Assembly: GCA_944392335.1 (NCBI GenBank)
Contig: CALXWJ010000083.1
Location: forward strand, 1 to 32,130
DNA length: 32,130 bases
Direction: 5' to 3'
Source: an uncultured Clostridia bacterium
GTDB taxonomy: Bacteria > Bacillota > Clostridia > UBA1381
The position numbers were made by a program, and so were the translations under genes. Shown in pieces: positions 1 to 8,189 of the stretch. Every line of letters starts with the position of its first letter. The stretch's first letter is position 1. The notes beneath the pieces are model-generated. The model saw only the letters and a list, made by a program, of their open reading frames with translations, had not been told where the DNA came from and made no database searches.

Positions 1-150
1 TGGTGACTCAATTATAACACAAAAGGGGGGTTATTGCTATATTTTTATGCAACGAAAAACGAATCGCTTAACTACGGCGATTTTGAACAATATTCACATA
101 AAAACGGGGTGTCTACTTGACACTACCAGTATAATGTACGGAGGATTAAT

Positions 151-345
151 ATGAATGTAGACCTGATTTTTCAAATTGCCGGGGTCGGCATAATAGTTGC
201 TGTTTTAAACCAGCTTCTTATCCGTGCCGGACGAGAGGAACAAGCGTTATTAACAACCATAGCCGGTCTCGTGGTCGTCCTTTTTATAATTACAAATGAA
301 ATAGGGGAGCTGTTTGAAACCATTAAAATGATATTCAAATTCTGA
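151..345 (+). CDS. spoIIIAC: Stage III sporulation protein AC
   Basis: Small integral membrane protein of 64 residues, close to the roughly 68 of the Bacillus subtilis protein. Two hydrophobic helices (about residues 4-22 and 32-52) flank a short charged loop containing RAGREEQ. In the family it is part of the SpoIIIA-SpoIIQ channel that links mother cell and forespore after engulfment. A GGAGG ribosome binding site lies at 140-144, seven bases before the ATG. The next five genes are spoIIIAD to spoIIIAH in canonical order, which makes the assignment secure despite the small size. spoIIIAA and spoIIIAB should lie just outside the window; I cannot identify a recognisable spoIIIAB end in the first 150 bases. 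Confidence 0.93.
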   Translation: MNVDLIFQIAGVGIIVAVLNQLLIRAGREEQALLTTIAGLVVVLFIITNEIGELFETIKMIFKF

Positions 346-446
346 CTGCAAAACATTTAAAAATATGTATGATGAAAATTTACAAATTAAGACCTTATTT
401 AAACTATTGAATAAACATTCGGAAACGGAGGATTAAATCATATAAT

Positions 447-839
447 ATGAATATATTTGCACTTGCAGCTTTAGGGATTATAGGCGCTCTGCTTGCCATA
501 ATGTTAAAAAACACACGTCCGGAGCTTGCGCTCTTAGTATCGCTTGCAACATGTATTTTGATACTTTTATATGCAATAAAGGGGCTTGGAAATGTATTTG
601 ATCAATTGACATATATAATAGAAAAAAGCGGGATCAATGAAAAATATTTTGAAATCGCCGTAAAAGCTTGCATAATAGCGTATATTACTCAGTTTGCAAG
701 CGAATTGTGCAAGGATGCGGGAGAAGGAGCCATTGCCGTTAAATTGGAAATGGCAGGTAAAATATCAATTGTTATCCTTGCCATGCCCGTAATCTCCGGA
801 TTCATCAATATTATTTCAGAACTTTTAGACAAGGTGTAA
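447..839 (+). CDS. spoIIIAD: Stage III sporulation protein AD
   Basis: Membrane protein of 130 residues (B. subtilis SpoIIIAD has about 133). The start MNIFALAALGIIGALLA followed by a K(N)xRP segment matches the family N-terminus. There are about four hydrophobic segments, near residues 2-20, 27-44, 68-85 and 107-126. It is part of the SpoIIIA transmembrane complex needed for late sigma-G activity in the forespore. The GGAGG at 427-431 lies 15 bases from this ATG, an unusually long spacing, but no better in-frame start exists and the N-terminus aligns with the family. The gene follows spoIIIAC by 101 bases and precedes spoIIIAE by 13. Confidence 0.93.
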   Translation: MNIFALAALGIIGALLAIMLKNTRPELALLVSLATCILILLYAIKGLGNVFDQLTYIIEKSGINEKYFEIAVKACIIAYITQFASELCKDAGEGAIAVKLEMAGKISIVILAMPVISGFINIISELLDKV

Positions 840-852
840 AAGAGGTACCATA

Positions 853-1920
853 ATGAAAAAAATAATAATTCCTGTCATACTGTTGCTCATCTTTTTTCAG
901 GCATCAGTCTTTTCGCAGGAAGCAACCACACATATCGAAGGAGAGGAATTTTTTAATTCTGCGGTAGATGAGCTGAGCGACGGTAATTTCTCCCTGTCTC
1001 CGAAAAAAATTTTTACCTACATATATGAATCACTTCTGCAAGAATTTGAATCATCCAAAGAGCTTATTATATGCATATTTGTCATAGCGTTGATTTCAGG
1101 AATATTCAATGTGATAAAGCAGGGTGATAAAGGTACAAATGACGCCGCATTTTTTGTTTGTTACTGTTTGATAACAATAGCCTGTGCAAAGCTTGTTACA
1201 ATAAGCATTGGATACGGGACCGACGTTATTGACGAAATGAGCGCTTTTATTACGAAAATTGCACCTCTGCTTTCACTTCTTCTTGCTGCCGGAGGTTATA
1301 CATCCTCAGCGGCAGCATATTATCCCATATTCTCAACCTCGGTATATCTGGTCTCTATCATAATTGAAAAATGTATTGTCCCATTAATATATATAAGCTG
1401 TGTAATAGGTATTGTCAATAATTTAAGCGGCAAATCACAGCTTAACAATCTTAACAAAATAATCAAATCCTTTTCTAAATGGATTCTTGCCGCAATTCTT
1501 ACAGTTTTTTCAGGTATTAATGCCATTTACGGCTTTTGTACTCCAACTGTAGACAATCTTATAATGAAAACCGCAAAATTTGCCGTCGGAAGCATTGTTC
1601 CCGTAGTCGGCGGATTTCTTTCCGAAAGCATTGAAACAGTTATCGGCAGTACAAGGCTTATGAAAAATGCGGTCGGTACCGCTGGAATTATTTCACTGAT
1701 TGTGATCTGTTCGGTGCCTATTATAAAAATCACCGCAATTATGCTTATGTTAAAGATTTCAGCATCGCTTATCGAGCCAATAAGCGACAAACGCTTTTCC
1801 GACATGCTTATGGAGATTGCCGATACCGTCACAACAGTTTTTGCAATGCTTATAATTGTTACGATACTTTTTATAATTTCAATTGCAATCATTATAAGTT
1901 CAACAAATATTACAATGTAA
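853..1920 (+). CDS. spoIIIAE: Stage III sporulation protein AE
   Basis: Polytopic membrane protein of 355 residues, slightly shorter than the roughly 399 of B. subtilis. It begins with a clear signal peptide (MKKIIIPVILLLIFFQASVFS, likely cleaved near residue 21), then a soluble stretch to about residue 65. Around seven or eight hydrophobic helices follow, including a Gly/Ala-rich helix near LLAAGGYTSSAAAYYP. SpoIIIAE is the large membrane subunit of the SpoIIIA complex. The ribosome binding site AGAGGT lies at 841-846, seven bases before the ATG. The gene sits in the expected place between AD and AF. Confidence 0.95.
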   Translation: MKKIIIPVILLLIFFQASVFSQEATTHIEGEEFFNSAVDELSDGNFSLSPKKIFTYIYESLLQEFESSKELIICIFVIALISGIFNVIKQGDKGTNDAAFFVCYCLITIACAKLVTISIGYGTDVIDEMSAFITKIAPLLSLLLAAGGYTSSAAAYYPIFSTSVYLVSIIIEKCIVPLIYISCVIGIVNNLSGKSQLNNLNKIIKSFSKWILAAILTVFSGINAIYGFCTPTVDNLIMKTAKFAVGSIVPVVGGFLSESIETVIGSTRLMKNAVGTAGIISLIVICSVPIIKITAIMLMLKISASLIEPISDKRFSDMLMEIADTVTTVFAMLIIVTILFIISIAIIISSTNITM

Positions 1921-1957
1921 ACAGTACAAAATTTTAGACGGAGCTGATGATAAAAAT

Positions 1958-2419
1958 ATGAAAACATATTTTATGAGTATTATGTTTGCCGTACTTATTT
2001 CTGTTTTCGCAGGCATGATCCTTCCCGATAAATGGGATAAATACATTAAAATCATAACAGGTTTGATAATAATAAGCACAATTGTGACTCCCTTGAAAAA
2101 AACCTGGGATTTTAATTATGATGAATATCTTTTAAAATATGATGAAATAGAGACCGACGGTACCGAGTATCAACGGCAGCTGATAACAAAAGAGCTGGGC
2201 AATAAGATAAAAAACGATATTTCAGACCGGCTGTCCGAAGAATTTCAGGTTGATCCCGAAGTCAAAGTTACCATCGGCATAGATCAGGAAAATAAAATAA
2301 CAGGCGTTAAAATAATAGAATTAAACGGAGATGATCTGTCAGACAAAATATATGATCGTTTGATGGAAATATACGCTCCCGAAGAGGTAATTATCAATGG
2401 AGTTAAAAAAAATAACTAA
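1958..2419 (+). CDS. spoIIIAF: Stage III sporulation protein AF
   Basis: Protein of 153 residues with two N-terminal membrane helices (residues 3-21 and about 30-47) separated by the DKWDKYIK turn, then a soluble alpha/beta domain resembling the ring-building fold of SpoIIIAG and AH. It is shorter than B. subtilis SpoIIIAF (about 206 residues), mainly in the linker. Its last 23 bases overlap the start of spoIIIAG, suggesting translational coupling. The ribosome binding site is GGAG at 1940-1943, some 14 bases from the ATG. Confidence 0.92.
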   Translation: MKTYFMSIMFAVLISVFAGMILPDKWDKYIKIITGLIIISTIVTPLKKTWDFNYDEYLLKYDEIETDGTEYQRQLITKELGNKIKNDISDRLSEEFQVDPEVKVTIGIDQENKITGVKIIELNGDDLSDKIYDRLMEIYAPEEVIINGVKKNN

Positions 2420-2903
2420 ATTTATAAATATTGAGAATAATAAGTATCTTTTTTTAATAATATTAGTTGGGGTTGTGTTTATGTTATTTTCCGGCGGAGG
2501 TGATAATAAAGAAGAAGTAAATAACAATACAACATTTCAAATATCTACTAATGACGAGGAAAGGCTGAAAAAAATTTTGTCGGAAATAAACGGCGTTGAC
2601 TCGGTTGATGTTATGGTTACATACTCCTCCTCGCCCAAAACCGATATAGCCTATGAAATAAATCAGTCAAAATCTCAAAGAGAGGATGGCGAAACGTCCA
2701 AAAGCAGTGATGAAAGCTATGACAAACAGGCAATTATGTCTTCCGGTGAACCGTTTGTAACACAATACACCTATCCGGAGGTAAAGGGAGTTGTTGTAGT
2801 GGCTCAGGGAGTGGGTCAGCCGGCCGTTAAGCAGCGTGTTATTGACGCCGTTACCTGTGCTATGGGTATTGCTCCTCATAAAGTATATGTTGCGGAAAAA
2901 TAA
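2397..2903 (+). CDS. spoIIIAG: Stage III sporulation protein AG
   Basis: Bitopic protein of 168 residues: a short basic N-terminus, one membrane anchor (about residues 15-32), a Ser/Asn/Glu-rich linker and a C-terminal ring-building-motif domain. Visible elements are the helix-strand LKKILSEINGVDSVDVMVTY and the C-terminal GVVVVAQGVGQPAVKQRVID. SpoIIIAG oligomerises into a ring in the intermembrane space around the forespore. The ATG lies inside the end of spoIIIAF, preceded by GAGGT at 2385-2389. The B. subtilis protein is longer (about 229), and the difference lies in the variable linker. Confidence 0.94.
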   Translation: MELKKITKFINIENNKYLFLIILVGVVFMLFSGGGDNKEEVNNNTTFQISTNDEERLKKILSEINGVDSVDVMVTYSSSPKTDIAYEINQSKSQREDGETSKSSDESYDKQAIMSSGEPFVTQYTYPEVKGVVVVAQGVGQPAVKQRVIDAVTCAMGIAPHKVYVAEK

Positions 2904-2960
2904 AGGCTTGATTCCGGCATGGACGTTAAACTTAGATAATATATGAAAGGAAGGAAAAAA

Positions 2961-3551
2961 ATGTTGGTTTTAAAAAAGAAAGAAATTATTGCCTGTGCTC
3001 TGGTAGTTCTTATCGGCGTTGCGGGATATTTGAATTGGTCATATCAGGATACCGTAAGAGTGACTGACGGTGATGAGTATATAGAAACAGGCAAAAAACT
3101 CGGCGAAGCCCAATACGTAAATTCCGAAACATCAAATGTAGAATATGAAACGGAAGAAAATACAAGCGAAACCGACGAAAGCGTCGAAACCGTAGCTTCT
3201 GCCGACTATTTTGCACAAGCAAAAATAGAAAAAGAAAATTCCCGTTCAAAAGCCCTTGAAATTTTAAATCAAACAGCCGAAAATGAAAGCTTTGATGAAG
3301 AAACACGGAAAAACGCACAGCAAAAAATATTGGATATGGCGTCAAATACCGAAAAGGAATCAATTATTGAAAATATTGCAAAAGCAAAAGGATATAACGA
3401 TATATCCGTATACATAGATGGAGACGAAGCCGACATCATTGTAAAAAAAGAAGGGTTCAGCGATAATGACGTTACCATACTTAAAGAATTAGTTGCACAG
3501 CAAATTAACATTTCCCCCAATAATATAAAAATAGTTGAAAAAACTCAATAA
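2961..3551 (+). CDS. spoIIIAH: Stage III sporulation protein AH
   Basis: Protein of 196 residues with a single N-terminal membrane anchor (about residues 8-24), an acidic low-complexity linker rich in Glu, Thr and Ser, and a C-terminal ring-building domain. In the family this domain pairs with forespore SpoIIQ. The start at 2961 is chosen because AAAGGAAGG at 2946-2954 is a good ribosome binding site for it. An in-frame ATG at 2943 has no such site and would place the Shine-Dalgarno inside the gene. It is the last gene of the operon and is followed 87 bases later by a strong terminator. Confidence 0.93.
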   Translation: MLVLKKKEIIACALVVLIGVAGYLNWSYQDTVRVTDGDEYIETGKKLGEAQYVNSETSNVEYETEENTSETDESVETVASADYFAQAKIEKENSRSKALEILNQTAENESFDEETRKNAQQKILDMASNTEKESIIENIAKAKGYNDISVYIDGDEADIIVKKEGFSDNDVTILKELVAQQINISPNNIKIVEKTQ

Positions 3552-3638
3552 AAATTTTTATTTTTTTAATTAATATTTTAAATTTTTAATATTGAAATTG
3601 ATTTGTTTTTTTAATATAATATTAATAATCGAGCAGCG

Positions 3639-3677
3639 AGAGCGTAAGTCCGTAGGATTTACGCTCTTATTTTTTTG
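3639..3677 (+). terminator. Intrinsic terminator of the spoIIIA operon
   Basis: A 13-bp stem with a three-base loop (AGAGCGTAAGTCC, GTA, GGATTTACGCTCT, one G-T pair) is followed by TATTTTTTTG. It lies 88 bases after spoIIIAH and ends just before repeat copy A. Confidence 0.9.
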
Positions 3678-3690
3678 TAAATTTCAGGAG

Positions 3691-3840
3691 ATTCAATAAG
3701 GGCTTGTCCCGTATTTCAACGAGGGCAAGAGCGCAAATTGTGCTTTGCTGCAATCAGTGGGAGATTGTACTCCCACTGATTGCAAATATGGAACCCGACG
3801 CCGATTACGGCGGTGACAACATGTGCGCAGTTATAACATG
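3691..3840 (+). repeat. Four-hairpin dispersed repeat, copy A
   Basis: Copy A of an intergenic repeat found seven times in the window. The left end is ATTCAATAAGGGCTTGTCCC. Hairpin H1 pairs CTTGTCC with GGGCAAG. The GATTCGTGAATC hairpin (H2) present in copies B and D is missing here. Hairpin H3 is a perfect 13-bp stem, CAATCAGTGGGAG with CTCCCACTGATTG, at 3751-3782. Hairpin H4 is CGCCGATTACGGCG. The right end is ATGTGCGCAGTTATAAC. It lies between the spoIIIA terminator and the promoter of the Asp23-family gene. Confidence 0.9.
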
Positions 3841-3993
3841 AATAATGAAGAAACAAAAAATATTTTGGGTATTGCCCCGGTAAATAAACTGATGTTATAA
3901 ACGGGAATACCGATTATTGCATACCTTCTTATAAGAAGAATTTATTTGCGAGAAATTAAATTTATTGATAATTAGTAAAAAACATAATAACTG

Positions 3994-4022
3994 TTGCAAA
4001 ATCGGAAAGTATATGTTATAAT
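3994..4022 (+). promoter_or_regulatory. Predicted vegetative promoter of the Asp23-family gene
   Basis: TTGCAA and TATAAT are separated by exactly 17 bases, a near-consensus sigma-A promoter. It is about 118 bases upstream of the start codon at 4141. The rest of 3841-4140 is AT-rich DNA in which I see no other feature. Confidence 0.75.
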
Positions 4023-4140
4023 TAAACAAACAATAAAAACATATTGATATTTTTATTATTATGATATATAATAATATTGCTATGAAAAGCATATAACAAT
4101 AAATATAGCTTTGAAATATATTTTTGAAAGGGTGTTTTAA

Positions 4141-4656
4141 ATGAGTGAACAAAAAGAAATTTTTGAAGAAATTACGGAAATTCCCGAAACAGATGCAGCA
4201 GAGGTAAACAGTATTAAAATAGCTCCCGAGGTAGTTGCTACCATTGCCGGTATCTCCACAACCGAAATTGACGGTGTAGCCGGTATGTGTACATCATTTG
4301 CAGGAGGCATTGCAGAAATTCTGGGGGGCAAGAAAAATCCCGCAAAAGGTATTAAAGTGGATATCAAGGAAAACAGTACCGTCATTGATTTGTTTATTAT
4401 TGTTGACTACGGTATCAGGATTCCGGAGCTTGCATGGGAAATACAGGAAAATGTCAAAAATAATGTTGAAACCATGACCGGCCTGACTGTTGAAAAGGTT
4501 AATATTCATGTTGACGGCGTAAGTTTTAAAAAGGCTGAAGAGGCTGAAAAGCAAGCCGAAAATATTTCAGATGATGATGAGGCTGCCGAAGATGAGATCA
4601 TCGTTGAAGAAGCCGAACTTGAAGAAGTTCCGGACGATGAGGACATGCAGCTTTAA
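4141..4656 (+). CDS. Asp23/Gls24 family envelope stress response protein
   Basis: Protein of 171 residues. The core (about 20-130) is an Asp23/Gls24 (DUF322) domain: IAPEVVATIAGISTTEIDGVAGM, then a PAKGIKVDIKENSTVIDLFIIVDYG strand pair and a helix ending in VEKVNIHVDGVSF. The last 35 or so residues form a highly acidic tail rich in Asp and Glu. Family members are soluble, sometimes membrane-associated proteins linked to envelope homeostasis. In Clostridia a copy often lies between spoIIIAH and nusB, and here it follows spoIIIAH at 590 bases, separated by a terminator and a repeat. The ribosome binding site is GAAAGGGTG at 4126-4134. It has its own promoter and terminator, so it is probably monocistronic. 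Confidence 0.9.
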   Translation: MSEQKEIFEEITEIPETDAAEVNSIKIAPEVVATIAGISTTEIDGVAGMCTSFAGGIAEILGGKKNPAKGIKVDIKENSTVIDLFIIVDYGIRIPELAWEIQENVKNNVETMTGLTVEKVNIHVDGVSFKKAEEAEKQAENISDDDEAAEDEIIVEEAELEEVPDDEDMQL

Positions 4657-4676
4657 TACACAATGTTTAAAATTCA

Positions 4677-4713
4677 GCTTTGAGTAATCTTTATTGCTCA
4701 AAGCCGTTTTTTT
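4677..4713 (+). terminator. Intrinsic terminator after the Asp23-family gene
   Basis: The stem GCTTTGAG / CTCAAAGC with a 12-base loop is followed by CGTTTTTTT. It lies 20 bases after the Asp23-family stop codon. Confidence 0.85.
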
Positions 4714-4752
4714 ACTGTAGAAAAAGATTTTTCTGAAGGGAATTAAATTTAC

Positions 4753-5712
4753 ATGAAAATCGGAAATACAGAATTTAATAACAATATTTTTCTTGCACCG
4801 ATGGCAGGAGTAACCGATCTTTCTTTTAGAATGTTATGCCGTGAATACGGATGCGGTCTTGTTTATACTGAAATGGTAAGTGCAAAGGGGCTTTATTACA
4901 ATGACAAAAAAACCTCATCACTAATGAAGCTTGACAATGAAAACGGTCCTTCTGCAATTCAAATATTCGGAAGTGATCCCGATATTATGGCTCAAGTTAT
5001 ACCTATTCTATCGGAATACAAGCCCGCAATAATTGATATAAATATGGGCTGTCCGACTCCGAAAATAGTAAATAACGGTGACGGATCGGCACTGATGAAA
5101 AATATAAATCTTGCAGGCAGAATAATACGTGCGGTCAGTGATGTGTCACATGTCCCTGTAACGGTAAAGATCAGAAAGGGCTGGGATAATGCACACATAA
5201 ATGCGGTAGAATTTGCAAAAATGGCAGAAGCAAACGGGGCTGCAGCGATTGCTGTTCACGGCAGAACAAGAGAACAATTTTATTCCGGCAAAGCCGATTT
5301 GGACATAATACGAGATGTTGTTAAAGCGGTTTCTGTCCCCGTTATAGGAAACGGCGATATTTTTACATGCCATGATGCAAAGAGAATGTTTGAAGAAACA
5401 GGCTGCGCCGGCATAATGATAGCACGAGGTGCGCAAGGGAACCCATTTATTTTCCGTCAGATAAATGAGCTTTTGACATACGGAAAAGCTGAGTTTATCC
5501 CATCCGAACGGGATAAAATTTTAACGGCGGTAAAATTACTTGACTCTCTTATTATTGAAAAAGGTGAAAGCCGCGGGGTTAAGGAATCAAGAAAACATAT
5601 TGCATGGTTTATAAAGGGAATGAGAGGTTCGGCAGAAATTAAAAATAAAATTTTTAAACTCACTTCTTCTGCAGAAGTTATAAAAATTCTTCAGGACTAT
5701 CTTGAAGAATAG
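4753..5712 (+). CDS. dusB: tRNA-dihydrouridine synthase B
   Basis: FMN enzyme of 319 residues that reduces specific uridines in the tRNA D-loop using NADPH. The N-terminal TIM barrel begins with NIFLAPMAGVTDLSFR (substrate/FMN loop) and has the family motif DINMGCPTPKIV, in which Cys100 is the expected catalytic acid. Next come VTVKIRKGW, AAAIAVHGRTREQFYSG (FMN phosphate side) and PVIGNGDIF. The C-terminal helical domain ends in EVIKILQDYLEE. Length and motifs fit DusB rather than DusA or DusC. The ATG follows GAAGGGAA at 4735-4742. The gene directly follows the Asp23-family terminator, so a promoter in 4714-4752 or read-through must express it. Confidence 0.93.
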   Translation: MKIGNTEFNNNIFLAPMAGVTDLSFRMLCREYGCGLVYTEMVSAKGLYYNDKKTSSLMKLDNENGPSAIQIFGSDPDIMAQVIPILSEYKPAIIDINMGCPTPKIVNNGDGSALMKNINLAGRIIRAVSDVSHVPVTVKIRKGWDNAHINAVEFAKMAEANGAAAIAVHGRTREQFYSGKADLDIIRDVVKAVSVPVIGNGDIFTCHDAKRMFEETGCAGIMIARGAQGNPFIFRQINELLTYGKAEFIPSERDKILTAVKLLDSLIIEKGESRGVKESRKHIAWFIKGMRGSAEIKNKIFKLTSSAEVIKILQDYLEE

Positions 5713-5735
5713 GCTTCTGATTATATATAACGATG

Positions 5736-5770
5736 CGGTTCCGATATTAGCGTTCTGAGCCGTATTTTTT
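5736..5770 (+). terminator. Possible weak terminator after dusB
   Basis: CGGTTC can pair with GAGCCG (one G-T pair) across a 15-base loop, and TATTTTTTAT follows. The stem is short, so this is tentative. The U tract abuts repeat copy B. Confidence 0.45.
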
Positions 5771-5942
5771 ATAACTGCGCAACATGTGTTGTCCCCCCGC
5801 CGTAATCGGGCGGCGGGTTTCATGTTTGTAATCAACGAGAGTACAATCTCCCACTGATTGCAGCGCAGCGCCGTAGAGGCGATTCACGAATCGCCTGTTT
5901 CGCTTTTGTCCTCGCCCAAGACGGGACAAGCCATTATTGAAT
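5769..5942 (-). repeat. Four-hairpin dispersed repeat, copy B
   Basis: The longest copy, in inverted orientation to copy A. Read on the minus strand it has the left end ATTCAATAATGGCTTGTCCC, H1 (CTTGTCC with GGACAA), a perfect H2 (AGGCGATTC, GT, GAATCGCCT), H3 (CAATCAGTGGGAG with CTCTCGTTGATTA), H4 (CCGCCGCCCGATTACGGCGG) and the right end ATGTTGCGCAGTTATAA. It fills most of the gap between dusB and the glycosidase promoter. Confidence 0.9.
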
Positions 5943-5987
5943 TTTTCCGGCTTGTATTGTAAATTTTAAAACATAGACAAAATTTTC

Positions 5988-6016
5988 TTGACAAACAGAA
6001 AAACTTTAATTATACT
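5988..6016 (+). promoter_or_regulatory. Predicted promoter of the glycosidase gene
   Basis: A consensus TTGACA box is followed after 17 bases by TATACT, 44 bases upstream of the start codon at 6060. This is one of the best sigma-A promoters in the window. Confidence 0.8.
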
Positions 6017-6059
6017 ATTCTTGCAATATTTTTTAAAAATAATAAAGAGGTAAACAGCT

Positions 6060-8138
6060 ATGGATTATAATAAATTTTTTGAAATAAGAGCAGAATACAA
6101 AAACCATCTTGGAAAATCCTGCAATTACAGTCTTGCCAAAACGCAGGATTCAACTTTTATTTTTGAAGCCTGCGACAATGACGGCAAAAAAATTTCTCAA
6201 TGCACGGTAGAAATGCTTTTTAATAATCAAAGTATCTGTCTGAAAGCAGATGCATATATGTGTCAGGGTGCAAATTATGATATGCGCAAAACATTTTTTT
6301 CTTTTGACAGCATAAAAATTTTTATTTTGCCGAAGCAGAAAATAACAAAAGTGACCGGAAGCTATTATCCTCTTACCGAAAAAACCGATTGCTGGGCTTC
6401 CCGTTACATAACAGATGATATAGTAAACTCGCCTAAAAGAATCGCCTCTGTATTATGGAAGCAGGGAAATACATACTATACTGCTCTTCCGTTGTGTGAC
6501 GGGGATTTTAAAAGTGAAATTCATGCAAACGGAAAAGAAATTGAAATAACCGTTGCCCCCTATACCGGAGGTTACGGAAAAATTTGCGCAAAAGCAGCTG
6601 TTATTTCATGGGGTGAGAGTCCTTTTGAGCTTATGGGAAAAAATGTTGAAGCAGGCTTTGAATTTTTGGGACTCAGACGTTCAATGCGAAAAGACAAAAA
6701 ATTACCTGAAATGTTCGATTATCTTGGCTGGTGCAGCTGGGATTCCTGCCGGCTTGAAGTAAATGATGAAAAGATATATAAAAAAGCCAAAGAATTTGAA
6801 GATAAAAAAGTTCCTGTTAAATGGATTCTGATAGATGACGGCTGGTTCCCGGAAAAAGACGGACGTATGCTTTATGATTTTAAAGAGGATAAAATAAAAT
6901 TCCCCAACGGTCTGAAAGCATTTATATCGGAATTAAAAAACAAGTATAAGATTGATTGGGTTGGTATATGGCAATGCTTCTGCGGCGACTGGCAGGGAAT
7001 ACATCCCGAAAACGTTATTGCAAAACAGTATCCCGAAATTTTATTCAGAACAAACAACAATGAGATTTTACCCGGTATTACCGAAGGCAAAAGCTTTGAG
7101 TTCTGGGAAAAATGGGACGGCTATCTTAAAAATGCAGGCATTGATTTTGTTAAAGTTGATGTTGAAACAAATGTTGAAGCCTGCACTTACAATAATACAG
7201 CCATAGGCAAGGCCGCAAGAGGTGCATATTATGGTATGGACGCGGCTTGTGCCATGTATTTTAACGGCGCGGTAATAAACTGTACCGGCATGGGGCATGA
7301 ATGTCTGTGGAACAGGCCTCTGGGTATTTTAAACAGAAACAGCATGGACTTTATTGACAGTGATATAGAATCCATGAAGAGTTTTTCGGTGGATAATGTA
7401 TACAATTCCTTGTATCATTCACAATTCTGTTATACCGACTGGGATATGATGCAGACTCACGGTGTTACAGTAAAGATAAATACGGTTCTTCATGCTGTAT
7501 CGGGCGCCCCGGTATATCTCAGCGACCATATAGGAAAAACCCAAGCTGAAATAGCCAATTCTTTCTGTGACAGTACAGGAAAACTTTACAAATGCGATGA
7601 TTTTGCATATCCCTGCGAAGATATTTTATTCTCCGATCCTATAGCCGGAGAATGTTTATTGAAATTCTGGAATATGTCAAAAGGCTCCGGCCTGCTGGGT
7701 GTGATAAATGTAAATGAAAAAAGTGAAAGAATAACAGATTATATTTCTCCTTGTGATATAAAAAACCTTTGCGGGGAAAAATTTGTTGTTTACGATTATT
7801 TCAATAAAAAGTTTTCTGTTATGAATTATGATGAAAAAGCAGAAATTGCCCTTGATAACTGTGACGCGGCAATATTTCAGTTTACACCCATTGCTTCGGG
7901 CTTTGCATTTGTGGGTAATACAGAAAAATATGTTTCTGCTGCCAGTGTTAACAGTGTTATTGACTTTAACAACAGAAAAATACTTTCTTTAAGAGAGGGC
8001 GGCAAATTTTTCTACTATTGCGAATATCAACACGAGCTTTTAATAAACGGAGAAAAAATAACTCCAGAAAAAACAGATAATTTATATTCATTCAGCTTCG
8101 AATCGGATGATCCAATAATTGTTGAAATTAAAAAATAA
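6060..8138 (+). CDS. GH36/raffinose-synthase (Sip1)-like alpha-galactosidase
   Basis: Protein of 692 residues without a signal peptide, so probably cytoplasmic. An N-terminal beta-sandwich (about 1-220) leads into a TIM barrel opening with MFDYLGWCSWDSCR and KWILIDDGWFP (Asp259, Asp260), as in the raffinose synthase/Sip1 branch of GH36. Later motifs are DFVKVDVE, with Asp367 as the likely nucleophile; YTDWDM, where Asp460 or Asp462 is a candidate acid/base; and APVYLSDH (Asp489). A C-terminal beta domain follows. The likely role is hydrolysis of alpha-galactosides imported as oligosaccharides, but the exact substrate cannot be read from sequence, and GH31-like or transferase activity is not excluded. 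The ribosome binding site is AGAGGT at 6046-6051. The gene is monocistronic, with its own promoter and terminator and no sugar transporter beside it. Confidence 0.82.
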   Translation: MDYNKFFEIRAEYKNHLGKSCNYSLAKTQDSTFIFEACDNDGKKISQCTVEMLFNNQSICLKADAYMCQGANYDMRKTFFSFDSIKIFILPKQKITKVTGSYYPLTEKTDCWASRYITDDIVNSPKRIASVLWKQGNTYYTALPLCDGDFKSEIHANGKEIEITVAPYTGGYGKICAKAAVISWGESPFELMGKNVEAGFEFLGLRRSMRKDKKLPEMFDYLGWCSWDSCRLEVNDEKIYKKAKEFEDKKVPVKWILIDDGWFPEKDGRMLYDFKEDKIKFPNGLKAFISELKNKYKIDWVGIWQCFCGDWQGIHPENVIAKQYPEILFRTNNNEILPGITEGKSFEFWEKWDGYLKNAGIDFVKVDVETNVEACTYNNTAIGKAARGAYYGMDAACAMYFNGAVINCTGMGHECLWNRPLGILNRNSMDFIDSDIESMKSFSVDNVYNSLYHSQFCYTDWDMMQTHGVTVKINTVLHAVSGAPVYLSDHIGKTQAEIANSFCDSTGKLYKCDDFAYPCEDILFSDPIAGECLLKFWNMSKGSGLLGVINVNEKSERITDYISPCDIKNLCGEKFVVYDYFNKKFSVMNYDEKAEIALDNCDAAIFQFTPIASGFAFVGNTEKYVSAASVNSVIDFNNRKILSLREGGKFFYYCEYQHELLINGEKITPEKTDNLYSFSFESDDPIIVEIKK

Positions 8139-8142
8139 AAAA

Positions 8143-8180
8143 ATTACTGCCGGATTAATTCATATTCCGGCAGTATTTAT
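8143..8180. terminator. Bidirectional terminator between convergent genes
   Basis: ACTGCCGGA (8146-8154) pairs with TCCGGCAGT (8166-8174). AT-rich runs flank both sides (AAAAAATT before, ATTTATTT after), so the hairpin can serve the glycosidase on the plus strand and the stalk-domain gene on the minus strand. Confidence 0.85.
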
Positions 8181-8189
8181 TTCAAAATT

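Noticed and set aside
57..86. AATCGC..GCGATT near 63-82 as an eighth copy of the dispersed repeat
   Set aside because: Only a six-base stem resembling part of H2 is shared; none of the other modules or the ends is present.
117..135. TTGACA and TATAAT upstream of spoIIIAC as a promoter
   Set aside because: The spacing is only seven bases, and a vegetative promoter in this operon is not expected.
2943..2960. Upstream ATG at 2943 as the spoIIIAH start
   Set aside because: It has no ribosome binding site and would put the AAAGGAAGG site of the 2961 start inside the gene.
3010..3520. Antisense open frames opposite spoIIIAH and other genes
   Set aside because: They lack ribosome binding sites and mirror the codon structure of well-supported genes on the other strand.
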